Origin: Sordaria brevicollis | Lineage: Eukaryota > Ascomycota > Sordariomycetes > Sordariales > Sordariaceae | Length of the DNA stretch: 64,000 nt | Direction: 5' to 3' | Assembly (NCBI GenBank): GCA_033439795.1 | Contig: JAUTDP010000013.1 | Coordinates: 1,364,001-1,428,000 of the forward strand | Shown here: positions 12,950-28,000 of the stretch, piece by piece | Position numbering within the stretch: position 1 is the first letter of the stretch | How the letters are laid out: each line of letters opens with the position of its first letter | Made by a program: the position numbers and the translations under genes | Notes under the pieces: model-generated | What the model was told of the DNA's origin: nothing | Seen by the model: the letters and a program-made list of their open reading frames with translations, nothing else | Database searches by the model: none

Positions 12950-15900
12950 TATAATTAATAAACGCAAAAAGAATTCGCGCGGAAAAGGCGTTATTAGCTT
13001 TTACTATAAAAATAGTATAAATCCGATATAAAAGACGTATAATTATTTACGTATTATTAATAATATAATTAAAAATCCCGTTAATAAAGGGGTTATTAAT
13101 AAATATAAGGAAGATAATTGCGAAGCGGCATTTTATAAACCCGAAAATAATATTACTTTAAAAAATCCCGGCGATAAATATAATAATATTAACGATAATA
13201 AATTATAACCCAAATTTATATTACGCAAAGAAGCCGAAGGTAATTTTAAATAAGAAATTTAAATACGGGTTAAAAAGTGGTATTTAATAAAGAATTTACG
13301 TATTTTTAACCGCTATTACTTTAAGAACCTTTATTAATAAAAGGAATATTATATTAATAAGGCGGAATAATAATTATAATTAAAATTTCGTCGGAATAAA
13401 AACCCTTTAAAATCTAATTAGCGTAACCGTTCTTTATTTATATATAACCGTTTATTAAATAAATATTTTTAATTTTATTTTTATTTTTATTCTTATTCCC
13501 GCTCTTGGTTTTATACTTATTCCCGTTTCCGGACCCGCTCCCGTTCTTTATTCGCCTAATCCGACCGATTTAGCCGCTCTAATAATTTTTCCCCTACGTA
13601 AGAGCGTCGTAGGCGGTAAACGTCTTGCGAATATAAGTGCGTAAAATAATATAAACGTTAAAAATTCGTAGAAATAATATTATAATTCCTATAAATATTA
13701 TTATAATTTATATAAAAAATTATAAATTAGGGAAATAAGGAATTTTATTTATATCCCCCTATATATAACGTTTGTAAATTAATAACGAATAATATAAATA
13801 TTAAAGCCGAAGATTAAATTAATAGTATCGAAAATGGTAATTAAATTCGTAAAAGTATTAATACTTATTAATTTATTTAATAAACCTTCTTCAAAATTAA
13901 TAATTTTATAATTATTTTATAACGTATATATTTTATTACCCTCTTCGATAATAAGGGTTAAAAGCGACCCGCAATATAAGAAGAATTTTTAAAATTTATT
14001 TATAAAGAATATATTACCCCTAAAATTTACGAATTCGATATTAAAGAATAATTATTTTTTATATATTAAAATAATAATAAAGACCTATAGAAATTATAAG
14101 ATTAATATTAATATAATTATTAATAATTTAATAAAAATATCGTTATAAATAAGTAATCGGTATACGATTTTTTCTTTCGATTAAAGAAGGACGTACGCAA
14201 TTATTTCTATACGTATTAAATCCCTATTAATAATTTAATAAAGATTATTTTAAAAATAATAAATTAATAAACCGAATTTAAAAATAAAAAATAAACTCCG
14301 AAGGATAAAATAAATAGAAATTATTATAACGAATAGTCTTTACGCTATAAAAGGTCTTCGAATAATAAATATTCTAATTATAATAAGGATTATAATCGAA
14401 ATTATAACCGGGATTATAATTAGGATTGTAATTTCGGAGGGCGTAAAAGCCGTAAGAAAGACTAATCTTTTAATAAATAGAACGGGGGTAATAATAAATC
14501 CGGTTTAAATTATTATAATTATAGAAATAAGGGATATTATATTCGTAATTATATAAAATATAGAAAAATAAATAATTAAAATTAACCGAAAGAGAAGGTT
14601 ACTATTTAAAGTATAATTATCGAATAAAATATTAAACGTAATAACGATAAAGAAGATAATTATATTTCGGATACCGAAGAGTTAATAAAAGGTTAAACCT
14701 TATAAAAGAACCATCGTTCGATAGGGTTAATAATTTTAAAACGGCCGGAAGAAACGGGTTAGGTAAGACTTTTATAATATTAATTACATTAAAGGGTCGC
14801 CGATTAAAAGAATATATAAATTTAGATTTAAGAATAGAAATTAATATTATATATAAAAACTTCGCGAAGAAGTATAAATTAAAGAAAATAAAAACCGGCA
14901 TTTTATTTATTTTAATAAATACGAATAATAAAAAAATATATTATTATAGAACGTACGAATTAACGTTTATTCTAAAAAACCGGAGGGGTTAAAAAAGAAA
15001 ATTTATTTAAATATTTTATACGATCCGAAAAAATAATTAAATACCGTTATTATTATTATTTATATTAGGTATAAATTTTAAAAGCATTATTATATATATT
15101 AGTAAGAACGAATTTAAATTTAAAGGGGTATTCCTTATTAATATTATAATTTTTATATATAAAATAGTATATAATAACCGAACTTATATTATTATTTTGA
15201 TTTTAATATATAGTTTATTAAAATTGGACTTTAAGAACGTAAATAAAGATAAAAAGCCGCCCGAAAGTATAGCGGATAATATTCCCCTAACGTTAAAAGG
15301 GTTTAAAAATATATTTTTTAAAAAAAAGGTTAAAGCGTTATTATAATTACCGGACGTTAAATATAAAATCGTTTTTAAAGAAAGGGAGAAAGTATTTAAT
15401 ATCCTTATTTACCCTCTATTTACTACGTAATTAAAAACGCTACGCGAATATTTAAAGGAGAATTTATAAATTAACCGCATTTATTACTTTTAAAATTCTA
15501 TTAGGGTATTAATTTTATTTATATTTAAAAAAGACAGTATATTACAATTATATATCGATTATTAAAGATTAAATAAAATTATTATTAAAAATTAATACCC
15601 GTTATTATTAATTAGCGAATTAATAGACCGAATAATCGGCGCTAAAGTATTTTTTAAAATTAATTTGCGCGAAGTATATTATCAGATCCGAATTAAGGAA
15701 GGGGATTAATAGAAAACCGCTTTTAAAACGTAATATAATTATTTCGAATATATAATAATATTATTTAAATTTATAAATATACTTATTATATTTTAAATAT
15801 ATATATATAAAGTATTCGCAGGATTTATTAATTATATTTATATAATATATTTTAATAATATTTTAATTTATTCGAATTCTAAGGAAAAATATAACGAATA

Positions 15901-17834
15901 TTTCCGTTTAATTTTCGAACGTTTACGTATTGTTTAATTTTTTATAAAAGTATTTAAATACGAATTCTATAAAGATTACGTCGATTTCTTCGGTTATTAA
16001 ATTACTATAGAAGGGGTAATAATAGATTTCGAACGGGTAAAAGCGGTTTAGGAGTAATTAACGTTTAAATCTTTCTATAATATTTAAATATTTTTAGGAT
16101 TTATTAATTTTTACCGACGATTTGTATATTAATATTCTTATATAATAAGGCCTATTATTAATTTATTAAAGGGGAATAAAAATAAACGGAAATTAAGCGT
16201 ATTCTATTAAATTAAAGAAGTTAATAAAATATTCCGGGCTTTAAAAGAAACGTTTATAATGGTATTAATCTTTCGTTATTAAAATTTAATTAAAAAAATT
16301 AAAATTAAAATAAACGCTTTATAGAGGGTTATTTCGGGAATTTTATTCTAATTTACGGGAAATATTTAGCACCCTATAGCATTCTTTTCTAAGAAATTAA
16401 TAAACGTAGAATAATAGTAATATACGGGCTAATAAAAATTATTCGTTATTATAATTAATTTTAAATTATTAAATATATTATTTAAAAAGATTTCCGGAGT
16501 TATTTATAATATTTATAAATTATAAAGCGCTAAAAAATATTATAAAATTATTAACGAGCGATTTACATAGAAGGTTAGCTCGTTGGGTTTATTAATTATT
16601 TTAATTCGATTTCGAAATAAAATATTAATTAAGAAAAACGAATTTAGCGGACGGTTTATTTAAGAGGCTAAATTATATAAAAGGGGATATAATTTATAGT
16701 AATATTTTACCGACCTTCTAAAAAAAATTAAATTTTATTTTAGAATTATTAAATATAATTAAAGAGTAATTAAATTCTAAAATCCTATACCGATATAGAA
16801 AGAAATTTATAATTTACGCCTTCGTTAAATAAATTCGACGAATAATACGGTCTATTATTATTATAAAAGATATTTTATTAATATAATTAATAAAAAGAGT
16901 ATTTTTTTAAATTTTACTATATAAAATCGCGAGGAAGATAATATACCGAGAAATCCCTTAAGTACTTTTAACGAACCGGGAATTTTATATTATTATAAAG
17001 GGATTTTAATTTAGGGACTTAAATTTAGCCGAATAGGTAGCGATTATTTAATTTAAAGGGATTATAATCGGGGGATATAAATTAAATAATTAAAGGGTTC
17101 TTTATTTTAAAGAACGGTTAATAATTTTAAAAAAGGATTATTTTATGAAAAGATTTTATATTTTTATTATAATAATTTAAAGGTTAATTATATAAATATA
17201 TTTAAAACCTTAAAATTTATTAAAAAGAAATTTTATTAAGAAGGTTTTATATAAAACGTTTAAAAATACGTTACGAAGTATAAATTATATTAAGGGATTT
17301 AAAAGCCCCGATACCGACCCTACGGAAATTTTTAATTTTTATTAATACCCGAATAATTTTTTTAAAAAATTAATATCGATTTTATTATTAACTTTCTACC
17401 GAATTAAAAAGCCGATAGGAAAATATATAACGCTATTCTAATAATTATAAATTAATTTATTAAAATAGTTTTATTTATATTTATTATTAAAACGTTTAAT
17501 ATAATTTTTATAATGTCCTTATTATATAAATACGTAGAATATTAATTCGGTTTACCGTTAAGAATTATAAATAATAGGAATAAATTATTTATTAGCGAAT
17601 TTTAAAAAGAATTTATTAAAACGCGTAAAATTTTACAAAGATTATTTATTATATTCTATTTATAAATAGATAAATAAACGGAATATTTATATTAAATTAT
17701 TAAAAAGATTTTATATATCCGAATTTTAAAAAATAACCTTATATTTTAGAATAGGGAGCTCCCGGAAGCGGAATTTATATATAATAATTTTATATATATA
17801 ATTATAAAGGTTTCGCCGTTTAAAGCTCTATACG
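12950..17834 (+). pseudogene. Element C gag-pol: gag, zinc knuckle, protease, RT, RNase H, integrase core
   Basis: On + the reading gives gag (about 12960-14500), a zinc knuckle at 14511-14552 in which all three Cys and the His of C-x2-C-x4-H-x4-C have become Tyr, protease (about 14760-15100), RT (about 15420-16080) with YFNN in place of the YxDD box near 15846-15860, RNase H (about 16280-16640) and integrase (about 17100-17830), which ends in the N-x-x-x-H/Y-S-x-T-x-x-x-P-F region where element D inserted (17830-17834). The stops are of RIP type. The frame resumes at 45214. Confidence 0.8.
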
Positions 17835-18243
17835 TGTTACGGGACGGATTCCCCACCAGGATAGGGTATATTGGGGTGACCTAACGAATTCGTCAAGCTA
17901 GCTTGACGGATCCGTTTAGGGAATCCCGATACAGCTTTATATGGTACTCGATAGTAACGGACGGATCCGTCTCCCTCGGAGACGGATTCTTCCCTCGATT
18001 AATCAATTATTATTTACCACTAGAAGTTCTTACTTAGTAATTTATTTATTAACCTAAGTCCTAAGTAGTAATTATCCGTATTTTAACGAATCCGTTACTT
18101 AAGAGTAACGACGTCGCTACGTATTAATCTTATTAATAAATCTATTATTAATAGTTTAAAGGCCTTATTACGAATTTATTAATTAATAATTTCGTTAATA
18201 AATTAAAATAGTAATTACGAATTTAATTATTAGGTTCGTAATA
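17835..18243 (+). repeat. 5' LTR of element D, rich in palindromes
   Basis: 409 bp, starts TGTTACGGG, ends CGTAATA. It contains overlapping perfect palindromes at 17884-17915 (ACGAATTCGT, CGTCAAGCTAGCTTGACG and ACGGATCCGT) and an inverted repeat GTCTCC/GGAGAC further on. The first 180 bases are unmutated and the rest mutated. Pairs with 44800-45208. Confidence 0.93.
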
Positions 18244-21200
18244 AGTGGTTTTTATAATTCTAGAATTAAATTTATTTTTATTTTATTTTTATTATTTCGT
18301 AATATTTTATTTATATATTTATTATTTCGTCCCCCGGGAGCCGTATTCGTAATAGCTTCGCTTATTATTTAAATAATTAATAATATTAAAATTATAAATA
18401 ATTTATATCAATTATTCAAAAGATATTAGGACTATTTATTTTAAAAATCCTATAATATTTATAAATTGGTTATTTTTAATAAATACCGGAAAATTAAAGC
18501 TAAATTAGGAGAATTTAATTTATTTATTACCGACGGCGAATTTTATAACGATAGTAACGAATTTATTCGTTTCGAATATTAGATTTCCAATCCTATTTAA
18601 ACCCGTAAGCGTTATTAATTAATCTTATTTAAATTTAACGAATTCGTTAAAAATAAATAAATCGATTAAATTCTTACAATCTAAAAAATAAAAAAGAAAA
18701 CGTTAAACGTAATTTCTTCGGGGATTATTTTAACCCTATATATTATTAAACCCTCCGATATATTAATTTCTTTAAATATTAGGGTTATTTCGTTTATAAT
18801 AATACGGTTTAACGATTTTAGGGATAAAAATAAACATTTTAATATTAGTATAAAGACCGAACGTATTTAGATTAATATTTATTTTTTATTTAAAAATAAT
18901 TCTATTTAATTAAATATAGAAGAAAAATTCGTTTTCGATTTTTATTATATTCGTTAACCGCTACGTATAATTTATACGGATATTTTATAAATTAGAGGGA
19001 ATATTAATATTATAAAGATAATTAGGAAATATTTCTTTAAATTAGGATATAGATTGGACAAAGATAACGGTTTTTCGACTTCGCCGAGGCTTAATTTACT
19101 ACCGAATTACAATTCTTAAATATATTTATTAATTACGTCTTCGAATTTTATTTTAGTATTTATATTAATATTTTATTCGTTAAGAATTATTATCCTAACG
19201 AAGTATTTATTACCCCCTAAGGTTATTAATTCTATTTTAATCCCCTTCCGATTTTACTTTATTAATTTAAAGGAGGATCGGCGGCGCGCTATTTAAATAA
19301 GAATTAATAAAATTATAATTAAAATATTTCTTTTACTTTCTTTATATAAAAATACTTTTATTTATATTCTTTTATCGTTAATAATATTAGGAACTTTTAA
19401 AATTTTAATATTTAAATTTCTATTAGTATATTATCGATTAATTATTAAAATTCTTCTTTAGGAAGCCGAAATATATTTAAAGTCTAACTTGGATATTTTT
19501 ATATTTAATATAAAGAAAAGTAATTTTAATATTAGTATAAAAAATATATCCTTCAATAATTTTACCGTTATAAGTAAATTTATTAATACTTTTAATAAAG
19601 TAATTATCGGATATAATATTATAATTAGCCCTTTGACGGATTTATTAATTAAAACCGAATTAAGTAGAATTGCCGAAACCGGCCCTATTTTTTTAATTTA
19701 TAACGGAACCGCCGTATTAATCGCCTACGGTAATAGTACAGCCCCTATTCCTAATAAAATATTTAATAGGTATTATTCGCCGTATCCTATTACTATAGTT
19801 ATTTTTCTTCGATTGCTACCGGGATTTCCGCTTATTATACCTCCGATTAGATACTTTCCCGGTTTTCTAATAGGATATTTTTAAATAATCGATAGCGGAA
19901 TAGGAATTAATTATTTTTATAATTTCGGTACTATATTATATTCTAATTACTTTAATTATTATAGGGCCGGATAAATTATATTACCCTTTAATTATTATAA
20001 TTATAGGGCTTCCGTTATTTTATTTACTTTTATTATAATTCTAATTAAGGGAGGTATTTATCCGCCCCTTTTTCTTCTATTTTAAATAATATTGGACGCC
20101 CTAAATACTTTTAATAGCTTTAATAATTTTATTAATTTAGGAGGCGGCGGTGGCTAACCGCCCGGTTTGCTTTTCTACTTTCCGGGGTTCTTTAGTAAAA
20201 AATTGCTTAAAAATTTTCCCAACCCTTTTTATTCTTTTACGGCTTTATTTAATTATAAGTCGCTTTATAATAATAATTAGAAGGTTTAAAAAGTCGGTAT
20301 ATTTTAATTTAATATTATTTATAATAAGTATTATAATTATATATCTTTTTACGTTAGGAAAGTTTTATATTATTATAATTTTTTTAATTAGGAAAATAAT
20401 ATACGTTTTAATTTTAAAGGATTCGATTATCGTATCCGGTTTTTCCTTACTTATTTCCTTAACTTCTTTAAGGGTAATATATTAATATAATAGAACGTTA
20501 AATTATCCCGCGAAGAAAGATTTTATTATATTAAATTTTTTATTTATAAATAAAATAGACGTCCGCTTTAGAATTTAGCTTTAAGAAGCTATTAAATAAT
20601 TTATATAAAATTCGTTTACTATAGCCCGTAATATTAAGGAAGAGTTTATTAGGACTTTCGTAAGATAATTCTTCTATTATATTCGAAAATAGGGTAATAT
20701 TATTAATTTTTAATAATTAGTCCGGCTATATATTAATTTATATTTAACGTTATAAAAATTCGTCGAAGAACTTACCGTTTATAATTCCTATAAAGCGTAT
20801 TTATATCGTTTAAATAAAAAGGTTAAAATTTAGTAGAAGTATTTAAAAGGTAAAACCTTTAAATCGGCGTACTATAAGGATTCCGAATAGGAAAATAAGG
20901 AATAAAAAGAAGAATAGGTATATTAAAGTAAATAATAATTAAATAATAATTAATAAAATTATTACGGGTAATCTTCCTTTAAAGGTAGGGGCCGGGGTTA
21001 TTATAATTAAGGTTTTAATAATCGCCGTTAATAATCCGAAAGGAAGGATAAAGGTAATTGTAAATTTATTCTTAATTAAGGACGAAATTATTATTATAAA
21101 TATTATTAGTAATATAAGTCCGACGAGGAAGGAAATATTTACTTTTCGGGTGAATATATTTATTTTATAAGGACGAATAGGGTATTAAAAATAAATTTAA

Positions 21201-21761
21201 AAATTTCTATAGAATAAATTATTTTATAATTAATAAGGGTAAAGAGGAGGAAAATAATTAAGAAGGGTATTATTATATAAACGGAATTAAAGAATTTAAT
21301 TCGGAATTGGACGATAATTCCGTTAAATTTACGTAATTCGCTAATTAAATTAAATATTATACGGTATTTATTATATAGACCGAATCGACGGCTCCTTTTA
21401 ATAATAATAATAACGGTATTAAGAATTCCGAATAGTCCGAAATAGGCGAGGATAAAGACCCCTTATTTTTCGAAGAAGCCGAATCCGTTAATTTAGCTTT
21501 TTAGGAAGGATAGGTAATAGAAATTAATACCGTTTTCGTAAATAAACCTATACGTATTCTTTATAAAACGATATATTTAACGGTTTTAACTAGTTGCAAT
21601 TTTAATAAACCCGAAGTTAACGTTTATATAGATTTTAGCGCCTTAAAAATCCTTATTAATTGTATTTTCATTAAAGAATTTGCTAAAAACCCTTACTTAT
21701 TCGCGATTAACCCCTTCGCAATTAATAATATATTAAAGAGTAAATTTATAATTAAATAAAT
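18244..21761 (+). pseudogene. Element D 5' internal region: gag and protease start
   Basis: After the LTR come about 120 bases of AT-rich leader, then coding-like + sequence. Open remnants of 131 codons (19489-19884) and 111 codons (20150-20485) survive in it, but their translations match nothing I know and they may be chance openings. A lysine-rich nucleocapsid-like part lies at about 20800-21150 and a protease remnant at about 21580-21700, where D-S-G-A now reads D-F-S-A. Element E inserted at 21757-21761. The first 2 kb is not recognisable and could hold an extra N-terminal domain of gag. Confidence 0.55.
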
Positions 21762-22047
21762 TATCACAGGATTATACTTATACTATACCCGGTATACGCA
21801 CTAACCACCTATATAAATGCCCAAATCCCCAACAACCATTCCCGACCATAATACGTATACTATAACTCAATATAATCTAAATTTAATTACCTATAATCAC
21901 GTACAATATCACATAAGTACGCACGGACTAAAGTATAAACTCGCGCCCATATATCCAATCCCCCGTACACACTTCTCCCTTCCCTTCCTTCGTACAATAA
22001 CATATATCTCATTATATACTTAATAATACCAACGCTATCCCTTAATA
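21762..22047 (+). repeat. 5' LTR of element E
   Basis: 286 bp, starts TATCACAGG, ends CCCTTAATA. Pairs with 29153-29438; the start is less mutated than that of the right copy. Confidence 0.92.
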
Positions 22048-22049
22048 AT

Positions 22050-25000
22050 TTATTATACCTTCTTTAATACTACGCGTATAATTTTTAAAGAAGATTAATT
22101 GTTAACTATATTAATTAATATTAAAATTTATTTCCCTAATAATTAACGTTTTAATAACGGTCCTATAATTAATTCGAATTAAATAATTACTAAAACGAAT
22201 ATTATTATTATAGCCGTTCGTACTTTCTTTTCCCTTATATTTATTAAAATATATTAATTTAAACGATTAATATCCAATTTAATCCCTACTATAATTACTA
22301 ATACCCTCGTTATAATTACTATATTTTCTAAAATCGGAAATATCGACCTTCGTAATATCGAATTCTAAAACCAATTTACTAACGCTATTTATACGCTTAA
22401 TAATAATTCTATTACTATCCTAGTCTCTATTACCTAAACTCTTAATTTAAATAACTACCCTATATTCCCAACCGCCACTTATATATTCGCCCGCCTTATA
22501 TAATCCAATATTATCTCTATTATTACCGAATTCTAAAATACTAAAAAAAACCTCTAATAATCTAAAAACGAAAATAATTAATTATATTAAAATTTTAATT
22601 AATTCTATATCTTAATCCAAAATAAAGATTAAATTAATATAACTCTTAATACTAATTTCGCAATTCTTAAAACCAATTATACCTTTCAATTCTCAAACGC
22701 CGCCGCCAAATAATAAACCTAATATAACGCCTATAAATAAACCTTTACTAACGCCGCCTCCTAATATAATAATATCGTTAACGACCTTTAAATTCGTTTA
22801 ACTACCCTTTAATAAAATTTATCCGACGTTTAAAAATACTATTCTAATTTTAAAATTAATTCCTAAAACGCAATTAAACGTAAAATAACTAAATATTAAA
22901 AAATAATTAATAACCTTCACTAATATTTATCCAAATTTACTAACCCCGCGTTTATACCCCTACCCAACGATAATAATAATAATAATTCCAATTTTAATAA
23001 CTCCGAATCTAAAATTAATAATATAATTACTAATAACCTAATCGGAAATAACGGCGGTAATAATTATAAATCGATATTACGTATTATTGTTTCCCCTATT
23101 TTTAATAATACTAATAAAATTCTTAAAAAAATTATTAAATTTTATTAATAATATATTAATATCCTATTTATTTTTAAAAATAAACCCTCCGCTTTTAAAA
23201 CCGAAAATACCAAATTTTCCCTAATTTCCTACTCCCTTTATAATAAACCTTAAGAGGTAATTAAATTCGAATTTATTAAAATTCTATTTAATAAACCGGT
23301 TAAATAATCTACTACCTTCGATCTATTCAAATAAATAATTAATAAATATAATAATATTAATACCGTAATTTAAATTTATCGTAAATTCGAAGACCTAAAA
23401 ATAAATAAAATAAAATAATTTAATTTCGAAGACAAATTCGTCACTATTATCGAATATTACTAATTTAATAATAATATAAAAATCTATTACCTCCGTTAAC
23501 GCTTAACCGAACGCCTCCACAATATTATCGCCCTATAACGCCCCCAACCCAAAAATAATAAATTCAACAAATAATTCGAAATAACCCACGACTTCGCTAA
23601 ATAATTCGAATAAAAAAATTAATATAATAAAATCGTTAACCTCTATTATAAATTTAATATTAATAACCCCGTTACTAACTCTAATTCTACTTTTAATAAT
23701 ACGAACGGCTCCGCTCCCGAATTTACTATTAATAAAAATAATACTATTATAAATTTTAATTCTATATCCGCCTCTAACGTTTAAATCTCCTGTATAATCG
23801 ATAATAACGTATTTTAATACTATATAAAGACTAATATTTACACCTACTATAATCGCAAAAACTATTTCTCCGCCGAATATAAAGGCTATATTTAATTCAA
23901 AAAGGAAATACCTAAACGCAAATTACGTAGAGAGAAAAAAAAAGAAAAAAAAGAAAAGAAAGATAAAAAAAAAAAGGAGAAAAATAATAATAATAATAAT
24001 AATTAATAATAACGCCCCGCCTAAGGTTAATATAAATACGGTTAATATAATTATTATAATATTAACGCTATAAATATTCTTATTCTTAATATTCCAACTC
24101 CTAATTACTTTATACCGTAATAATAACCTACTTACTACCCTACTCTTATATACCCTTACGGCTTCGTAAACCCAATTATAAATAATAAAAACAATTTTAT
24201 TAATAATTAAAGAAATATATAACCTCCTACTTAAATCGCAATTAAAGGCTAATATTTATTAAATATAAATAAAAAAAAAACAATTAAAGAATATCCTTAT
24301 AATTAAATTTAAAATCATTAAAATTAATAAATCTTCTATAAATAACTATTATAAATACCCTAATTCATTAAATCTTTCTATCCACTTATTTTATAAACCG
24401 TATAAAATATACTATACTGTATTTATTAATAATAATTATACCGCCCTAAAGTTTATTAACCGTTATTTCGTTTTACGTAATAATCTCCCAACTTTTAAAC
24501 TCTAATTCCCCAAACTCCTACACTTCGCTAATAATTAAACGAAAGGGAATATTATACATTTTAATCGTTTAATTATAAATACCGGCGTATATTATAAATT
24601 TATCGATCTTTTTATTTATAATTTTATAAAAAATAACCCTATTATTCTCGGATACTTATAATTAATTTACTACGCCCTTAATATTAATTAACCCAATAAT
24701 TGCTTTATCTTCGATTCCGCTTACGAATAATATAATTACTTTCCTCTAAAAATACCCCGCCACTTATATTATATATTATTATTATATAAATATAACGTTA
24801 ATATACCTTTAATTACTATTCCTAATAGTATACCCTCTATTATTATTCCTAGGAACTCCTTTAGAACGTAATTAATATATTAAAAACCCTCCGTTTTAAA
24901 CGTCTTTAATAAAGGAGAACCGGATACCCCCGCTTTACTATCGGAAACCGCTTGCCGGATTTCTATTTCCGCGATTATTAAACGCACCGTTTATTAACGT

Positions 25001-28000
25001 TTTAATAAATTTAAATAAAGGGTCGCTAATAAAATAAATACAATCCCTATTAATAAAATTACTAGCGGTTAAATTTTTATATTAATAATTATAATATATT
25101 ATTACCCCCCTCCCCTATTATATATAATCCCCGCACTATATTACCTAACCGGAGGAATACGCACTTCTTTTTCTAATTATCGAACGCTAATCCGCTTTTA
25201 CTATATCCCTAAAAAACCCCTCGATTTAATTAATATTAAAGAGCTCTTAATAATTATATTTAATTAATTCGCCGAGAAATATAAATTTTAAATTATCCGT
25301 ATAATAAAAACGAATATAATAAAAAATATCCAACGTATAACGGACGAAAATAAAATAATAAAAGAAAAAAACGCCCTAACCCCGAACGCAATTAATAATA
25401 ACTTTACGGTTAATATAGTTAAAAATATTATAAATAATAAAATAATTTATTATAAAAAATTCTTCAATAGTAACTATTATATTTAAATCGATATATTCTA
25501 CGGCATTAGAAGTAAAAAAACTATTAAAATAACTAAAATCTTTATTTCAAATATATTTATAAATAACACCTCCGATTTCCAAATTTACAAAAAAATTATT
25601 AACTATTACTTTACTGCTAATAATATTAATATTAATAAAATTACGTCTAAAAATATTATTAAATTCTATAAAAAAGTAAATAAACCCTTAAAAACCGACG
25701 TTTAAATCCAATAAAAATTACTTCGGTAATATTAATAATAAACGAATAATTTCCGCTAAAAAAGTATTAATACGCTACCCCCCAACTAATTTTATAATTT
25801 TAAATTCGAATTCAAATTTAACGCTATACTACCCACTTCCCGTAATTGTACTTTCAACCTAAAAAAATTCAATATTATTAAAAAATAAATTAATAACAAT
25901 TTAAAAAAGAAATTCATCTAGCTATTGTAATTAAAAGCCTCTACTCTTATACTTTTAATTAAAAAACTAAAAAGAAGAATCTACATTTATATTAATTATT
26001 AAAGCATTAATAACGTTACCCTCAAATCCCGCTACCCGCTCCTATTTATTAAAAAAATATTCGACGTTATTTATTATATTAAAATTTTTATTAAATTAAA
26101 TATTATTACTACCTTTAACCGGGTCTGTATTAAAAAAGGTTACGAATAGTTAACCGCATTTATAATAAAATTTAAATTATTTAAATCCTTAATTATACTT
26201 TTTAACCTCTAAAACGCCCTTAATACCTTTTAAAATTATATTAATAATATTTTATATAATATTCTCGATATTTACGCGACCGTTTATTTTAATAATATCC
26301 TTATATATTCTAATAACGAAAAGGATTACGAATAATATATTAATAACGTCTTCGAACGTTTAATTAAAACCGGTTTAAATGTAAATATCGATAAATATAA
26401 ATTCTATACAAAATATATAAAATACTTCAATTTAATTATTATACTAAACGGCATTAAAATAAATCTAAATAAAATTAAAACCGTACTCGATTAAACGCCC
26501 TTTTAATCCAAAAAATCGCTCTAATAATTCCTCGGCTTCGCGAACTTCTATTAGCATTTTATTAAAATATTTTCGATAATAATATCCTTATTATACGAAT
26601 TAATAAAAAAAAACGTACTATAATTATAATCCGACTACTATTAATCCGCTTTTAATATATTAAAAAAGGCCTTCGCAATTAAACCCGTATTAAAAATTTA
26701 TAATTAAATTAAAAAAACTATAATCGAAATAAATATATTTAATTAAATAATAAAGGGTATACTTTTATAATATAATAATAATAAAATATTATACCTAATC
26801 GCTTACTTTTTAATAAAATATATAACTTAAAAATATAATTATAACGTTTATAATAAAAAATTCTTAATTATTATTAAAGTATTAAAAGAATAGTAACCCG
26901 AATTTAAAAAAATATAATAATTATTTAATATTTTAACGGACTATAAAAATTTAAAAACCTTTATAACCAATAAATAACTTATATAACGGTATATATATTA
27001 ATTGTAATTCTTATTATATTTTAATTTTTAAATTTAATACACCCTAAAATTAAAAAACCTACGCCCTAATACCTTTAATAAAAAGCTTAATAATATCCCC
27101 GCGGGTATTAAAAACGAACGCTTCGCTACTTATTAATATACCCTTCTCTAACCTTTATAATTCGTAAATAATTACTTCGACGAAAAAAACCCAACCTCTT
27201 ATTACTCCCTTTCTTTAATAAACGATTATAAAAATAAATTAATTAATAATATTATTTTAAATAATTATAAAAATTCTATATTCCTTTAAAAAGTAATCTC
27301 CGCTTTAAACGACTTAAATAATTATAATTAACCAATTTCGATTCGTAAAATCCTCTATAAAACTTTTAATAAATATTAAATCACCTTTAATAATATTATT
27401 AAATAACGCGACTATATAATAATTAACCTTTATAATAAAAAATTCTAATTCTAATTAATTAATCGCCAATATAATTCGCTTAATATAGGCTACCCTAATT
27501 ATAACGCTACTTATAAACTTTTATCCTAAGAATTCTACTAAAAGGGTATAACCAATAACGTATATATATTTTATAAAACCTACCTACCTTATATAAAAAT
27601 TAAATTCCTTAAATATAATTCTATTAATTTCTTTAAAACCCTACTTATCGTATTAATTCCCTAAATCTATATCTCCGTCGATTATATTACTCCATTCCTT
27701 AATAATTTTTACTTTAATTAAAAATTCAAATATATTTATATTATTATTAACTAATTAATAAAAATATAATACTTTATACTAATAATTATACTATTAGTAA
27801 AAAAATTAACCGAACGTTTTATCGACCGTATTTATTACTTTTATAACCTTTTAAACTCTATCCTCTCGAATAAAAGTATTCAATTCGTATTATAATTCTA
27901 ATCCTCCCTATATTAATACTTAAATATTAAATATATTTTAACCTCTATTTTCTACCTTTAAACGAACGCCTAAATCGAACGTATTAACGCAAAAATAAAA

